NCBI GenBank assembly: GCA_032690845.1
Contig: CM064417.1
Span: 13,298,501 to 13,362,500, forward strand
Direction of reading: 5' to 3'
Length of the DNA stretch: 64,000 nucleotides
From: Eleusine coracana subsp. coracana
Lineage: Eukaryota > Streptophyta > Magnoliopsida > Poales > Poaceae
Both the position numbers and the translations under genes were made by a program. Below the pieces are notes generated by a model. That model had not been told where the DNA came from. It worked only from the letters and a program-made list of their open reading frames with translations, and searched no databases. Positions 22,689 to 33,610 of this stretch are shown in pieces (positions within the stretch are counted from its first letter, which is position 1; each line of letters opens with the position of its first letter).

Positions 22689-23609
22689 CTAGCTAAGAGT
22701 AATACCATATGACATTGGCAGGAATCTTTTCTTAGAATCTTGCATGTTGAACTGATTCAATATCTTGTCAATGTACGTGTCTTGGCTTAATCCAATTAGC
22801 CTTTTTGATCTATCTCTATAAATCTTTATGCCGAAAACATATGTCGCTTCTCCCAAATCTTTCATCAAGAAACTCTTTCTTAACGAAGATTTAACATCCT
22901 CAAGCATTGGAATATCATTACCAATTAGCAATATGTCATCTACATATAGGACTAGAAAAACAATCACGCTCCCACTAACCTTGTTGTAAATACAAGGTTC
23001 TTCTTTGTTCTTGATGAAACCAAACCCTTTGACCACTTCATCAAAACGAACATTCCAACTCCGAGATGCTTGCTTCAACCCATAAATGGACTTTTGAAGT
23101 TTGCATATTTTCCTAGCATTTTTAGGATCGATAGAACCTTCAGGTTGTGCCATGTACACATCCTCACTTAGGTTTCCATTAAGGAAAGTCATTTTGACAT
23201 CCATTTGCCATATCTCATAATCAAAATATGCTGCAATTGCTAGGAGAATCCGAACAGACTTTAGCATTGCATCCGTCGAATAGGTTTCATCATAGTCAAC
23301 ACCTTGAACTTGCTTGAAACCTTTTGCCACCAATCGCGCCTTATAGATGTGAACATTTCTATCCATGTCTGTCTTTTTTTTAAAACCCCATTTGCAATCG
23401 ATTGGTCTCACACCATCGATCGGATCAACCAAATTCCAAACTTGATTGACATGCATGGATTCTATCTCGGATTCCATGGCTCCAAGCCATTTCTCAAAGT
23501 CAGGTCCCATCATCGCTTCATTATAGGTCATAGGCTCATCATAGTCCAACAATAATATGTCACGCTCCTCTGTGATTAGAAGGTTCATCCTTTCATGTGC
23601 GTGACGCAT
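22689..23609 (-). CDS. Copia-1 reverse transcriptase (RVT_2), open frame
   Basis: The longest open stretch of Copia-1, 306 codons, covers most of the Ty1/copia reverse transcriptase. Visible landmarks are KARLVAKGFKQVQGVDYDET, IWQMDVKMTFLNGNL with the first catalytic Asp, SIYGLKQASRSWN, and VLYVDDILLIGND with the YVDD active site. The usual DVKTAFLNG is DVKMTFLNG here. The start codon at 23609 is only the first Met after a stop, since pol is translated as part of a gag-pol polyprotein. A stop at 22689 separates it from RNase H. Because integrase and gag are broken, the element as a whole is dead. Confidence 0.9.
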   Translation of the reverse strand: MRHAHERMNLLITEERDILLLDYDEPMTYNEAMMGPDFEKWLGAMESEIESMHVNQVWNLVDPIDGVRPIDCKWGFKKKTDMDRNVHIYKARLVAKGFKQVQGVDYDETYSTDAMLKSVRILLAIAAYFDYEIWQMDVKMTFLNGNLSEDVYMAQPEGSIDPKNARKICKLQKSIYGLKQASRSWNVRFDEVVKGFGFIKNKEEPCIYNKVSGSVIVFLVLYVDDILLIGNDIPMLEDVKSSLRKSFLMKDLGEATYVFGIKIYRDRSKRLIGLSQDTYIDKILNQFNMQDSKKRFLPMSYGITLS

Positions 23610-24709
23610 CCTTGTAGACCTTCATGGGGTTGGTGCTTCAACAACAAGGTCAGGTTGCACAACATCTTGTACAACCTGAGTACGTTCAGTGTGTGCTGAA
23701 ATAATTTAGGTGTTTCTTGAATTTCTTCAAGTTTCACCTTGCTCCCACTAACTCGTTTTGAGAGAAACTCTTTCTCCAACAAAACACCATTGCAGGCGAC
23801 AAACACTTTGCCTTCCGATTTATTATAAAAATAGCATCCTTTAGTTTCCTTTGGATACCCCACAAAGAAGCATTTGTCTGACTTTGGAGTGAGTTTGTCT
23901 GACATCAAATGTTTGACATAAGCCTCACATCCCCAAACTTTGAGGAAAGACAAACCGGGACGCTTCTCAGTCCATATCTCATATGGTGTCTTCTCAATAG
24001 ACTTAGTTGGAACCCTGTTTAGTGTAAACGCAGCAGTTTCTAGAGCATAGCCCCAAAAGGATAATGGAAGATCAGTTTGGCTCATCATTGACCTAACAAC
24101 GTCCAACAAGGTTTGGTTCCTTCGCTCAAACACCCCATTCCATTGCGGTGTTCCAGGAGGAGTCCATTGTGGAACAATTCCACACTGCTTTAGATGATCA
24201 CCAAATTCTTGGCTCAAATATTCACCTCCTTGATCAGATCATAGAAATTTAATTATCTTGCCTACTTGATTCTATACTTCATTCTGAAATTCTTTGAACT
24301 TTTCAAACAATTCAGACTTGTGTCTCATTAGGTAGATATACCCATATCTACTAAAGTCATCAGTGAAAGTAATGAAGTACTGAAAACCACCTCTAGCTAT
24401 TGAACTCATTGGTCCACATACATCAGTATGTACAAGTCCCTACAAGTCACTTGCCCTATCACTTTGACTAGTGAAAGGAGCTTTAGTCATCTTCCTAAGT
24501 AAACAGGACTCGCATGTGTCAAGTAATTCAAAATAAAATAAGCTTAGCAAACCAACTTTATGAAGCTTTTCAATGTGTTTCTCATTTATATGATCTAAGC
24601 AATAATGCCAAATAAAAGTGGGATTAAAATCATTCGGTCTAGCTCTTTTAGTATTTATGTTATAGATAGATTTGTCCTCAAGATCAAGAACATATAATCC
24701 ATTCACCAA
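23585..24709 (-). pseudogene. Copia-1 GAG-pre-integrase and integrase
   Basis: Integrase would join the cDNA to the target. At 24709-24440, GLYVLDLEDKS and HINEKHIEKLHKVGLL with CESCLLRKM form the pre-integrase His-Cys zinc region. The core follows: HTDVCGPMSSIARGG near 24430 (first Asp), SDQGGEYLSQEF near 24235 (second Asp) and NGVFERRNQTLLDVVRSMM near 24140 (Glu). The C-terminal part is open from 24217, with WGYALETAAFTLNRVPTKS and KVWGCEAYVK. Stop codons at the end of 24440, near 24283 and near 24240 interrupt the core. The end overlaps the RT start in a different frame. Confidence 0.88.
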
Positions 24710-25014
24710 TGGACAATGAACAAGAAAATACCATTATAATAAATTGAACAATCTTTGTTCTTTATTACAATCTCATAACCATCAACTTCTTCCAAGCATG
24801 AAGAAGAGATAATGTTCTTACTAAGAGAAGGAATGCAATAACAACTATTCAACTCCAAAACTAATCCTGAGGGTAGCGACAAGTGGTAAGTGTCGACCGC
24901 TATGACAACAACCTTTGCTCCTTTGCCAACACGAATATCCAGCTGCCTTTTGCCAATCTTCTAGTCTCACTTAGTCCCTGCAATGATTTGCAAGTATGAA
25001 TCATCGATCCAATA
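24710..25014 (-). pseudogene. Copia-1 protease region, degenerate
   Basis: Between the zinc knuckle and the pre-integrase domain, the minus strand keeps WYMILDR and, further on, LVLELNSCYCIPSLSKNIIS (about 24870-24810). The expected DTG-type active site is lost to a stop right after ILDR. The region corresponds to the copia aspartic protease that would process gag-pol. Confidence 0.6.
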
Positions 25015-25933
25015 TCATATACCATGATTCACCAGATGGTGTAGCAACATTATTAATTTCAATAACATATATACCTTAAGTAGAAGTCTCACTTCCCTTC
25101 TTATTCTTATCCTCCAAGTACATCTTGCAATTCCTAGGCCAATGTCCCTTGCCCTTGCAGTGGAAGCATTCATCATCAGGAGAAGGGCTAGGTTTGCCCT
25201 TTGGCTTAGGCTTAGAGCTTGGAGGCTCTTTGGGAATGACCTTTCCCTAGCCTTTACCCTTGGGAGGCATCCAATGCTTCCTCTTTTTGTTTTCCTTGTC
25301 AACCATCATCACATGACTGGGATTTTTCTTAATGCTTTCCTCGGCTATTTTTAGCATGCCATGCAACTCAGCCAATGTTTTGTCCATGCCATTTATCTGA
25401 TAGTTCATTATGAATGGTTCAAAGCTTGTCATAAGCGGCTAGAGAATAAGGTCTATAGCCAGGTCATCATTGAGTTCAGAACCCAATTTATCTAGAGTCT
25501 CCATGTAACCAATCATATTGATCACATGGGGACGTACCGGGCTACCTGCCGCCAGCTTACATGCAAACAAGGACTTTGAGATGTTGTACCTCTCTGCCCT
25601 AGGTTGGTTCTCAAACATTCCATGCAATCCCTCAATCATAGTGTGGGCATCCACATGCTCATACTGTTTTTGCAGATCAGGGGACATAGTGGCAAGCATG
25701 AGACAACTGACATTGAGTGCATCATCACAATGCTTCTGATAAACCCTGCGGTCTGTAGCATTGGCATCATCAGGGGGATTGTCTGGGTATGGTTTCTCAA
25801 GAACATACTCAGTTTTCTCTTGCCTAAGAACAATTCTCAGGTTGTGGTACCAATCAGTAAAGTTAGCTCCATTGAGCTTCTCTTTCTCAAGCACAGATCG
25901 CAAATTGAAACCCGAATTGTTACTAGCAGACAT
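25015..25933 (-). pseudogene. Copia-1 gag with CCHC zinc knuckle
   Basis: Gag would form the virus-like particle in the cytoplasm. The start MSASNNSGFNLRSVLEKEKL at 25933 begins a typical plant copia gag, with LNGANFTDWYHNLRIVL and RAERYNISKSLFACK. An in-frame stop at about 25439 follows DLIL, where related proteins have Gln, so a single CAG-to-TAG change explains it. Reading on, HVMMVDKENKKRKHW and a zinc knuckle CFHCKGKGHWPRNC are encoded at about 25170-25127. A second stop near 25247 separates the two. Apart from these stops the frame is well preserved. Confidence 0.88.
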
Positions 25934-27324
25934 GATCTACAACATAGGATAAAATGCAAAGTTTTAGCACTAAGTTATGTACGAATCTTCTATTAACCAA
26001 TTTAATAAAAGACACTTCCACTATATGAACATCGTCTTCCCTCTAACGACATATAGTGGTCCAAGATCCATATTTACCAAAAAAAATCTGGTGAGCTTTG
26101 GCTTCACTGCTAGAAATTTAGTGACATAGATAAACAACCGTTTGTTAATCATATTTCTATATGACTCTTATTTGTTGGGTGGCATCCATTGCCCCGGCTC
26201 ACAACTCCATGCCATAAAGCCCAAAACCATTTTAATAGCTTTGTTGAGTAAACCAAATCTATGCTTCCGAATGTCCGACATCCACCCTATTCATAATGAT
26301 AGTTGATGGTACTTTGCTTTGGCAAACCTATCATACAACAATCAAAACCTTATAGGTGCAGGTATTCGTAAACGGCATAAAAAACTCAACTTTTCTAAGG
26401 GAAGCTATTCTATCATGACAAAAACATCCACCAAATGTAAAGCATGAATAGAATAGTAAGACAGGAAAGTAAACATCACAGGCATATAATCATATTATAT
26501 TGTGAATAGTATGGCCCTTGAAATCATAGTGGTCTCCAACGCCATGGCTCCACCTTGACCTCCATCACCATGCCTCCTGTCCTTGTGGTGACCGTCTTCT
26601 CCACACCATGCTTCATGAGTCCTCCATGAACTTAAATGATGCTACTATATCTAATAGCTGATAAATAAATTCCATGAGGAATCAAGCATCACAAGTCGAC
26701 ACGTAGGTCATCATACAATAATGGAACAACCTCAACCTGGTTGTGTTAACTTGCAACACACAGGCTACCAAACGTTATACACAGATCATCAAGACATTGA
26801 GGCCATACCATTTAAATCATACCCTACAAAAACAAGGTTAAGCATAGAACATCTTTTACCGAAACATGATATCATTACAGAAGATAGCAACGACGGTCCT
26901 AAAACCTCACAAAATTACACAGATCGCATCTATGAAATCACTATGAAAATCTCATCGGATTGATCAAATCAACCAAAATCCAAGCCATCAACAATGTCTC
27001 AATTTCCACTAGATCAATCCTATTGATCAACGCGACAGGTATATGAGAAGTCCACATACATGACCTCGATCTGTTGGCTCAATCTACTAACTGCACATAT
27101 GACGAGTCTCGGTGGTGATTCCAGCCGGTAGGGACAAGTCACACGCACATGAAAGAAGGAGCACGAATTAATCTTTTTCTTCACATGATGCAATCTATCC
27201 GAACCTATTCCATCCTTGTATGACCAATTGATCTGATCAACCCATGCATCAAAAAGATTCATCTACTATTAACACATATCAACTATATATGCATGATCCA
27301 AACCAAAAAAAAACTACACAAGAG
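25934..27324 (-). other. Copia-1 5' leader
   Basis: 1.4 kb between primer-binding site and gag, AT-rich, with no reading frame worth calling. The short plus-strand frame at 26721-26963 lies antisense to the leader and has no recognised similarity. Confidence 0.7.
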
Positions 27325-27338
27325 GGCTCTGATGCCAC
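27325..27338 (-). other. Copia-1 primer-binding site
   Basis: On the minus strand GTGGCATCAGAGCC abuts the 5' LTR. It is a close match to the TGGTATCAGAGC sequence complementary to the initiator tRNA-Met 3' end. Confidence 0.85.
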
Positions 27339-27737
27339 TATAGGTAAAGGATATGCTACTCTAGCGTATCACCCAAGGGAACTTGTGAGTAGGAGATCAT
27401 GGATCATTACCACTAGATACACAACACAGCGAAAGACTTGACAGGGCACGAGTAGTTGATGTAGTCGATATCGTGGATGTAGTCGTACAGCCTGACGAAG
27501 TGCATAAACGAGAAGCACCTCTATGAAGTCCACACATCTGGAGAGATGAACGGCACGACAGAGTATGCTAGTACTTAATGGCGTGCTCCAAGCAAGACGC
27601 AAGCTGTGGCAGAGGCTCCTCGTTAATTAGGTTAATTACCCCTTGGCCGGTCATTAGCTTTTATAACCCTTGTAATGGGCCACCCGCATGGGCTAGCTGG
27701 TGGGCCGGACCTGATGCTCGTGGGCATAAGTCCAACA
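27339..27737 (-). repeat. Copia-1 5' LTR
   Basis: 399 bp, homologous to 20575-21013 but lacking one block of about 50 bp and carrying a unique 20-25 bp segment near 27390. The TTATAAAAG box is conserved (complement of about 27656-27666). The terminal TG is changed to TA on the inner edge. Confidence 0.95.
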
Positions 27738-27742
27738 TTCAA

Positions 27743-27780
27743 GTACTCACTGTGTGTGTAGTTGGATGCTGAGGCGGACC
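27743..27780 (+). other. Sliver of LINE between Copia-1 and Copia-2
   Basis: 38 bp of LINE sequence left between two retrotransposons. It joins 20574 on the left and 34811 on the right once both inserts are removed. Confidence 0.75.
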
Positions 27781-27922
27781 TGTTAGACTATTATTTTCTC
27801 ATTTATTAGGGTTAGCAGCACTGTCATGCCTTGTATTCTTTGCATACCGCCTTGGCTCCCCTACTATATGTACAGACCCTTGATGTTTGATTACAGTATT
27901 GCGTGAGTATTCTCTGCTTCCG
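27781..27922 (+). repeat. Copia-2 5' LTR
   Basis: About 142 bp, starting TGTTAGACTATTATTT. It contains CTACTATATGTACA (TATA-like) and ends near GCTTCCG, where the 3' copy has TTTCA. Confidence 0.9.
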
Positions 27923-27934
27923 TGGTATCCAAGA
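27923..27934 (+). other. Copia-2 primer-binding site
   Basis: TGGTATCCAAGA directly follows the LTR, a degenerate match to the initiator tRNA-Met complement TGGTATCAGAGC. Confidence 0.65.
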
Positions 27935-28056
27935 GGCTTTCTTCTGCGTCCTCGCTTCCGTAACCCTCCTGCTGTCATCCTTCGATGTGCCACTACTACT
28001 GTCGGCTGGCCATCCCGGCCCCCAACGTCCACAGAACCCCCCTGTTCATCTCCACT

Positions 28057-28730
28057 TGTTCTGATGATGAAGCACTCTAACGCCGATGCTCTACGTGCCG
28101 AGGCCGAGGCCGATCGCCTGGCCGCTGAAGCCGAAGCTGCGTGTCAGAAGTCGACTTCGCCTACCTCGCCTTTGTTAGACCCTATGCTCATCCCCGTTGT
28201 CCTCGACAACTGCTCCCCACACTATAACCACTGGAAAGTGCTCTTCCTCAACACGGTTGGCAAGTGTGAGCTCACTGACCATGTTCTCGAGGATGCTGAT
28301 CCCGCCACCGTTGCTACACCACACTTGAGTCGCATAGATTGCATCATGCGCTCAAGGTTATATGGCACGATGTCTCCAGATTTCATCGAGATTGCTATGA
28401 TTGGTCTCCGACCCATTGCCTGTGCTATTTGGCTTGGCCCTGAAAATTAGTTTGTTGGCAACTGAGTTCCGCGCCATAATTCTTGATGCTGAGTTCCGCA
28501 CCTCGATGCAAGGGGACCTTTCCATCTCTGAATATTGCCGCCAACTCAATTGCATGGCTGATGCTCTCTGCAATTTGGGTGAAGTTGTGCATGGTCGTAC
28601 TCTTGTGCTCACGGTTCTTCATGGCCTTACTGAGCGCTTCTCGCATATGGCAACCCTCATCAAACACCAACGTCCTTTCCCGCTGTTTCTCGATGTGCGC
28701 AAGGACGTGGAAGTGTAAGAGATGGAACTA
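28057..28730 (+). pseudogene. Copia-2 gag
   Basis: The capsid-type protein of Copia-2. The first segment reads PLLDPMLIPVVLDNCSPHYN followed by WKVLFLNTVGKCELTDHVL, typical of plant copia gag (UBN2-like). A frameshift near 28440 follows GLRPIACAIWL. The domain resumes with LDAEFRTSMQGDLSISEYCR and LNCMADALCNLGEVVHGRTL, ending FPLFLDVRKDVEV at 28718. The region to about 29260 is proline-rich, holds a run of 17 C (29023-29039), and shows no recognisable zinc knuckle. Confidence 0.8.
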
Positions 28731-29022
28731 GCCACCAAGCCGGGGTCCTCCTCCACTGCTCCTGTTGCCACCCCCTTCTTGCGGCTCCTGGCGCCTTGGC
28801 ACCTCGGGCGCCCGCTCCCGTTACTACTGCTCCTCTAATGCCCCAGCAGCCTCGTCCTCCTGCCTATGGAAACCAGAACTGATGCTCCGATGGCTAGCCC
28901 AGCTATCCCATGACCAACCAGCCATGGAACGGGTATCTTCAACCGTGGGTCGGTGCTGCTCGTCCCGATGTCCCTTAGGGTCTTCTCGGCGCACGCCCTG
29001 CTGCCCCGCAGCAGCATGTCTA

Positions 29023-29039
29023 CCCCCCCCCCCCCCCCC
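29023..29039. repeat. Run of 17 C in Copia-2 gag linker
   Basis: Homopolymer in the proline-rich gag C-terminal region. Confidence 0.95.
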
Positions 29040-29259
29040 GCAAGCTCAGCACCACGCCATGCTGGCACACTCCTGCCCTCGTCCACTTGATGGCGCTCCT
29101 GACCACGGTGTGCCCTACTACCTCGGCCTAGTTCACCAACAGCTCTACGGCGTCCCTGCTCCCAATGGAGTGCCGCCTTCGTAGCAGGGGCTCTCTCTCG
29201 GTGCCACATGGGACCAACAAGCTCTCACTAATACGTTCAACACCACATCTCTCTCTCCA

Positions 29260-30360
29260 CCGGCAGACTGGCTATTTGACTCTGGAGCCGATAGCCACAT
29301 GACCTCCACTCCTGGTACTCTTCTCTCCTCTCAAGCTCCTTCTACTTCTAGTACTACATCCATTATTGTGGGTAACGGTTCCTTGCTTCCGGTTACCACC
29401 ACTGTCCACACTGTTCTCAACACTCTAAGTCATCCTTTGCATCTTCATCGTGTCCTAGTGTCTCCTCACATTTTTAAAAACTTGAGCTCTATTCGTCAGT
29501 TTACCACCGATAATCAAGTTTGTATTGAGTTTGATCTCTTTGGTCTTTTTGTGAAGGATTTGAACATCCGACACGAGATTGTCAGGTGCAATAGCTCCAG
29601 TCAACTCTACCCGCTTCGCCTATCGGTCCCCCACATGTCACAGGCCCTCATTGCTGGTGCCACTCCATCCACCCTTTGGCATCGTCGACTTGGACATTGA
29701 GGTTTTGAGGCTGTCTAGATTAGTCCCCACTTGCAACAAAGAGCTTGATACTCTTTGTCACGCTTGTCAGCTTGGTCGTCATGTTAGGCTCCCTTTTCCT
29801 ACATCGCACTCTATGTCACCAATATTTTTCATTTAATACATTGTGATTTAGGGACATCCCCTGTCCGCAGTGTTTTGGGTTACAATTTTTATCTTATTAT
29901 TATTTAAGATTATTCGCATTACTCTTGGACTTACCCTTGGATCATCCGTACTACTAAATACGCTCGCTTATGTTTCCAACCACTATCCCCCCACTTCTAT
30001 GGCAGAAGTCTCCACATTGCTACCTACCTTCTCAACCCGCACGCCAGCAAAACATTGTCCTTCTCCACACAGCAATTTGCTTTGTTTGGTGTCCACCCAT
30101 CCTACACACATCTACGTGTTTTTGGTTGCAAATGTTACCCCAACCTGTCGGCTACTACTCCCCATAAGCTCGCTCCTCGCGCTACCGTCTGGGTTTTCCT
30201 GGGATACCCCTTTGATCATAAGGGCCATCGCTTCCTAGACCTAGACTCCAACCGCCTCATAGTTTCTTGGCATGTCACTTTGAATGAGTTCTCCTTTCCA
30301 TTTGCCGAAATTTCAGACCCTCCTTCATCCCACTTTGACTTCCTTTCTGACATTGATTGC
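29260..30360 (+). pseudogene. Copia-2 protease, pre-integrase and truncated integrase
   Basis: The aspartic protease starts with DWLFDSGADSHMTSTPGTLL near 29269; its DSGA active site is intact. The frame stays open through VLVSPHIFKNLSSIRQFTTD to the pre-integrase motif TLWHRRLGH at 29700, where a stop follows. The next pieces resemble the pre-integrase Cys region and DYSHYSWTYPW (about 29905-29940), the start of the integrase core. Immediately after comes YLLNPHASKTLSFSTQQFAL, from the far C-terminal side, so most of the catalytic core is deleted. The rest is open at 30055-30350 (THLRVFGCKCYPNLSATTPH, then WVFLGYPFDHKGHRFLDLDS). Confidence 0.83.
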
Positions 30361-30659
30361 GCAACTTTTCTCGTTGGCCAATGTCCTCTGCAGGTCTCCC
30401 ACAATCCAGCGTTGCTGGCCCTGCTGGTTCATCACTGCAGGATGCTGCCAGGAGTGTTGGGCGTTCCCCAGCACTCTCGAGCGTCAACCCCACACCCTCC
30501 AACGCTGCTGCCCCTGCCGGTTCATCACCGCAGGCTGCTGCAGTAGCATTGGTCGGTCCTCGATTTCGTCAACTGTTGCCCCTATCGGGCTCGTCCCCGC
30601 AGGCAGGTGGCAACATCTTGGCCTCCCCTCGCTTGGGCTCGACCCCATAATCCTAGCTG

Positions 30660-30733
30660 CCCCCCCCCCCCCACTCTGGTAGGGTTTGGCTTGGTCCCAC
30701 GTCCTCAACCCCCCCCCCCCCCCCCCCCCCCCC
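30660..30733. repeat. Two C tracts (13 and 25) in Copia-2 linker
   Basis: Runs of 13 C (30660-30672) and 25 C (30709-30733), separated by 36 bp, in the Pro/Ser-rich linker between integrase and reverse transcriptase. Confidence 0.95.
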
Positions 30734-30899
30734 GCTTGGGTTCGGCCTCGCCCGGCTGCCTAGCTCGTCCACAGCCAGTCCTACTGTTGCACTGGCTCCT
30801 CTGCCCATGGCTACGTCTAGTGGCGCTCCTTCTTGGCCGTGCAGATTGCTGCCTGCTGCCATCCCCGCTGCGCTTCCTGACAACCATCACACAATGCAG

Positions 30900-31772
30900 A
30901 CGCGCGGGAAGGCTGGATTTCATCTTCCCGTTCAATGGTTGAACCTCCAGGCTTCCTCTTTGTCACCAGTGCACAAGAGCTATCGTAGCGCCCTTGCTAA
31001 TCCGAATTGGTGAGATGCCATGTTAGATGAGTTTGTCGCCCTGTAGTCCAAATCCACCTAGGACTTGGTACCTCGACTCTCTGGCACAAATGTTGTTACC
31101 AGAAAATGGATCTTCCGCCACAAACTGCATTCCAACGGTTCTCTTGATCGTTATAAGGCATGTTGGGTACTTCGTGGGTTTACGTAGCAGCCTGGCATTG
31201 AATTTGGTGAGACCATTAGTCCCATGGTAAAATTGGCAACCGTTCACACTGTCTTGACGGTGGCTCTTTCTCATGATTGGCCCGTGCATCAACTGGATGT
31301 CGATAATTCTTTCTTACATGGTACTCTGACCGAGACTGTTTACTATAAGCAGCCATCTGGCTTCGTTGATCCTACGTATCCCAGTTATGTGTGTCGTCTC
31401 AACAAGTCACTCTATGGGTTGAAACAAGCTCCGCTATTCACTCGCTTTGCTTCTCACCATATCTCACTTGGCTTTGTTGGTGCTCGGTCAGATACTTCGT
31501 TGTTCATCTACCAGCATGGTTCTCACACTGCTTACTTGCTTCTTTATGTCAATGATATTGTCTTGACAGCTTCCTCAGTGCCTCTTCTTTGGCGGATTAT
31601 TGATGCACTCACCATGGAATTTTCTATGAAGGACCTTGGTGATCTTCATCACTTCTTGGGGGTTTCTATGACCAGGCGTCCTGATGGTAGTCTCTTCCTC
31701 TCTCAGTGCCAAGTACATGATAGATATTCTTTAGCGTGCCGGCATGACCGACTGCAAGCCCTGTTTGACCCC
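30900..31772 (+). pseudogene. Copia-2 reverse transcriptase, first part
   Basis: The RT starts with HKSYRSALANPNW near 30975 and continues through stops with VTRKWIFRHKLHSNGSLDRY. From 31224 it is open to the insertion point: LTVALSHDWPVHQLDVDNSF, YKQPSGFVDPTYPSYVCRLN, KSLYGLKQAP. The active site reads LLYVNDIVLTASS near 31545, so the first Asp of YVDD is Asn and the enzyme would be inactive. MKDLGDLHHFLGVSMTRR follows. The solo LTR interrupts at 31773; removing it with one ACCCC restores CKPCLTPFDTCTKLSSNG. Confidence 0.9.
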
Positions 31773-33367
31773 TGAAGGACCGAGAAGGCGACCAGAAAAA
31801 GGGGGGGGGGGTGAATGGGTGCCAATTAAAATTGTTCACAAGAACTTGGCCTATATCCCAATTACTATCCAAACCAACCTCTAACCGAGTCACCAAGATT
31901 ACACACACCAACTTGTGGTGTGCTAACCCTAGGAATGACTCAAAACAAAAGGACACATAGCGGAAGCTTCAAGAGGGACAAAAAGGGAAACAAGAAAGAT
32001 CCGAGAAATCATAAAACTGAGCTTGATGGAAGTTTCGTGATGCCCGACGGAAGTTCCGAAGTCCATGACAAAGGTTCTATTGCTCACAGAAGTTCTGGGC
32101 AATGGAAGTTCTATCACTCATGGAAGTTCTATGGTTCTTGAACAAAGTTCCATCATGATGACGGAATTCTGTCCTGGCGGTAGAAGTTCTGTCCTGGACA
32201 GAACAGCAGCTCTGTTTCGGAAAGAAAATTGCCAAAACCCTATCAAACAAACTCCAAAAATCATGAAATTTGGACCAGATCATCTACAAGACATCATGAC
32301 TCTCCTCTAAAGAGTTCCACTTAAATAGCACAAAGAATCATCATGAATTTCAGATCTTGTGCCAAGAACACCAAAAAGAAGAACTTGGAGAAATCTATGA
32401 AATCAAAGGTGCTCGTGCCTTTGATTCGGTCAGGACCTATATAGGGTTGTTCTAGCACATCATAGCACCAAGGTCCCCCAAGAAATCCATCCCTAAACTC
32501 ACTCAAGATCGAGATCGAAAATCACCACAAAAATAGTTCCAAAAATAGGGAAAAAGAGAAATTTAGGATTTAGGGAGAGAGGAAGACCCTCCTGTTCCAC
32601 CAGCCCTATCTCTCCTTATATAGGCCTAGGGGTTGTTCTAAAGACCATCCTACCCCTCACCTACAATACACTACCATCTACCACCAGGGGCACAACCGTC
32701 CATTTTTTCCTTGTTGCCTGAATGCCATCGATCCCTTTATGACTTTGCTTCACCTCGATGCAAGCTCCGCGATGGTGCCATGTGCACCTCCAATCGCCGC
32801 CACCGATTTTATGGTCCAAACCGGGAAATCGCTTTGTGCGCTTCTCAAAGCGTGACTTCTTGATCTTGACGCGTGTCACCTCGTCCTCTAATCCTCCTCA
32901 TCAGCAAGTCTTTCCCGCCTCTGGCCCATTGGAAGCCTCTACTTGCACTAACATCCGATCATCTTGGACTTGGTCAACCCCACCGTCTTGATCACCACCC
33001 ACAGTTTTTAGGCTCAACCGCGAAACTGTCTATGCTTCTTGCCTCTCCATGTGCACGGTATGGATCACCCTTGACTTCACCCAGCCTCCCGATCGTTCGG
33101 CCCCAAGTCTCCTACTTGTGCCTGATCCCCCTGCCGTTGACCGCTAAGTTGACTCTAGTGACCTACACATCATGAGATAAGCAAACACATTTCCCATCTC
33201 CTACAAACTCTCCAACATTGTTACCAACTCCGGTTAGTCATAACCATGACATGCACAAACACATGCAATCCCCAAATTCCCGCATTTCAACAGAAACACA
33301 GAACTCAACCAATGTCAATTACTCATCACATATTACAAACCATAGCACATATCCACATGGTTTCTCA
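31773..33367 (-). mobile_element. Sirevirus-type solo LTR inside Copia-2
   Basis: 1,595 bp, TG...CA bounded on the plus strand (TGAAGGACCGAG ... GGTTTCTCA), with the 5-bp duplication ACCCC at 31768-31772 and 33368-33372. Its ends and much of its body match the Copia-4 LTR at 55929-57407 and, in the opposite orientation, 49484-50767. There is no internal region, so it arose by recombination between the two LTRs of a full element. A TATA-like box (CTTATATAGGC, about 32615-32627, read on the minus strand) precedes an array of GAAGTTC-containing units (32020-32205). A run of 11 G lies at 31801-31811. Confidence 0.95.
32020..32205. repeat. Array of GGAAGTTC/AGAAGTTCTG units in the solo LTR
   Basis: About nine copies of a GAAGTTC core occur in under 190 bp, some forming short palindromes (CGGAAGTTCCG near 32049). 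Spacing is irregular. In LTR orientation the array lies downstream of the TATA-like box, so it would be transcribed. Confidence 0.8.
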
Positions 33368-33372
33368 ACCCC

Positions 33373-33610
33373 ATTTGACACCTGTACTAAGTTATCCTCG
33401 AATGGTACTCCAGTTCCTCATCCCACACACTACCCTGGTCTTGTTGGTGCATTGCAGAATCTGACATTTACACGTCCTAACATTGCGTATGTCATGCAGT
33501 AGGTGTGCTTACACATGTATGATCCCTATGAGCCTCATCTCGCTTTGATCAAGAGGATACTTTGATACCTCTGTGGCACTCTTGATCATTGTCTTCAACT
33601 CCATCGCACT
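33373..33610 (+). pseudogene. Copia-2 RT/RNase H connection, middle piece
   Basis: Continues the copia frame after the solo LTR: TCTKLSSNGTPVPHPTHYPG, then LVGALQNLTFTRPNIAYVMQ, a stop, and PHLALIKRIL with YLCGTLDHCLQLH. Related proteins read YRSLVGALQYLTFTRPDIAY here. The hAT-like element at 33611 interrupts it. Confidence 0.88.

Larger units (their letters stand above)
20575..27737 (-). mobile_element. Copia-1, LTR retrotransposon (minus strand)
   Basis: Two related LTRs (20575-21013 and 27339-27737) flank a minus-strand gag-pol, with a perfect 5-bp target duplication TTCAA at 20570-20574 and 27738-27742. Next to the 5' LTR is a primer-binding site complementary to initiator tRNA-Met; next to the 3' LTR is a polypurine tract. 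Domain order (gag with zinc knuckle, protease remnant, integrase, RT, RNase H) is Ty1/copia. The genes carry scattered stops. It lies inside the last part of LINE ORF2. A non-coding stretch of about 1.0 kb (21027-22050) separates RNase H from the 3' LTR, and a 1.4-kb leader precedes gag. Confidence 0.96.
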
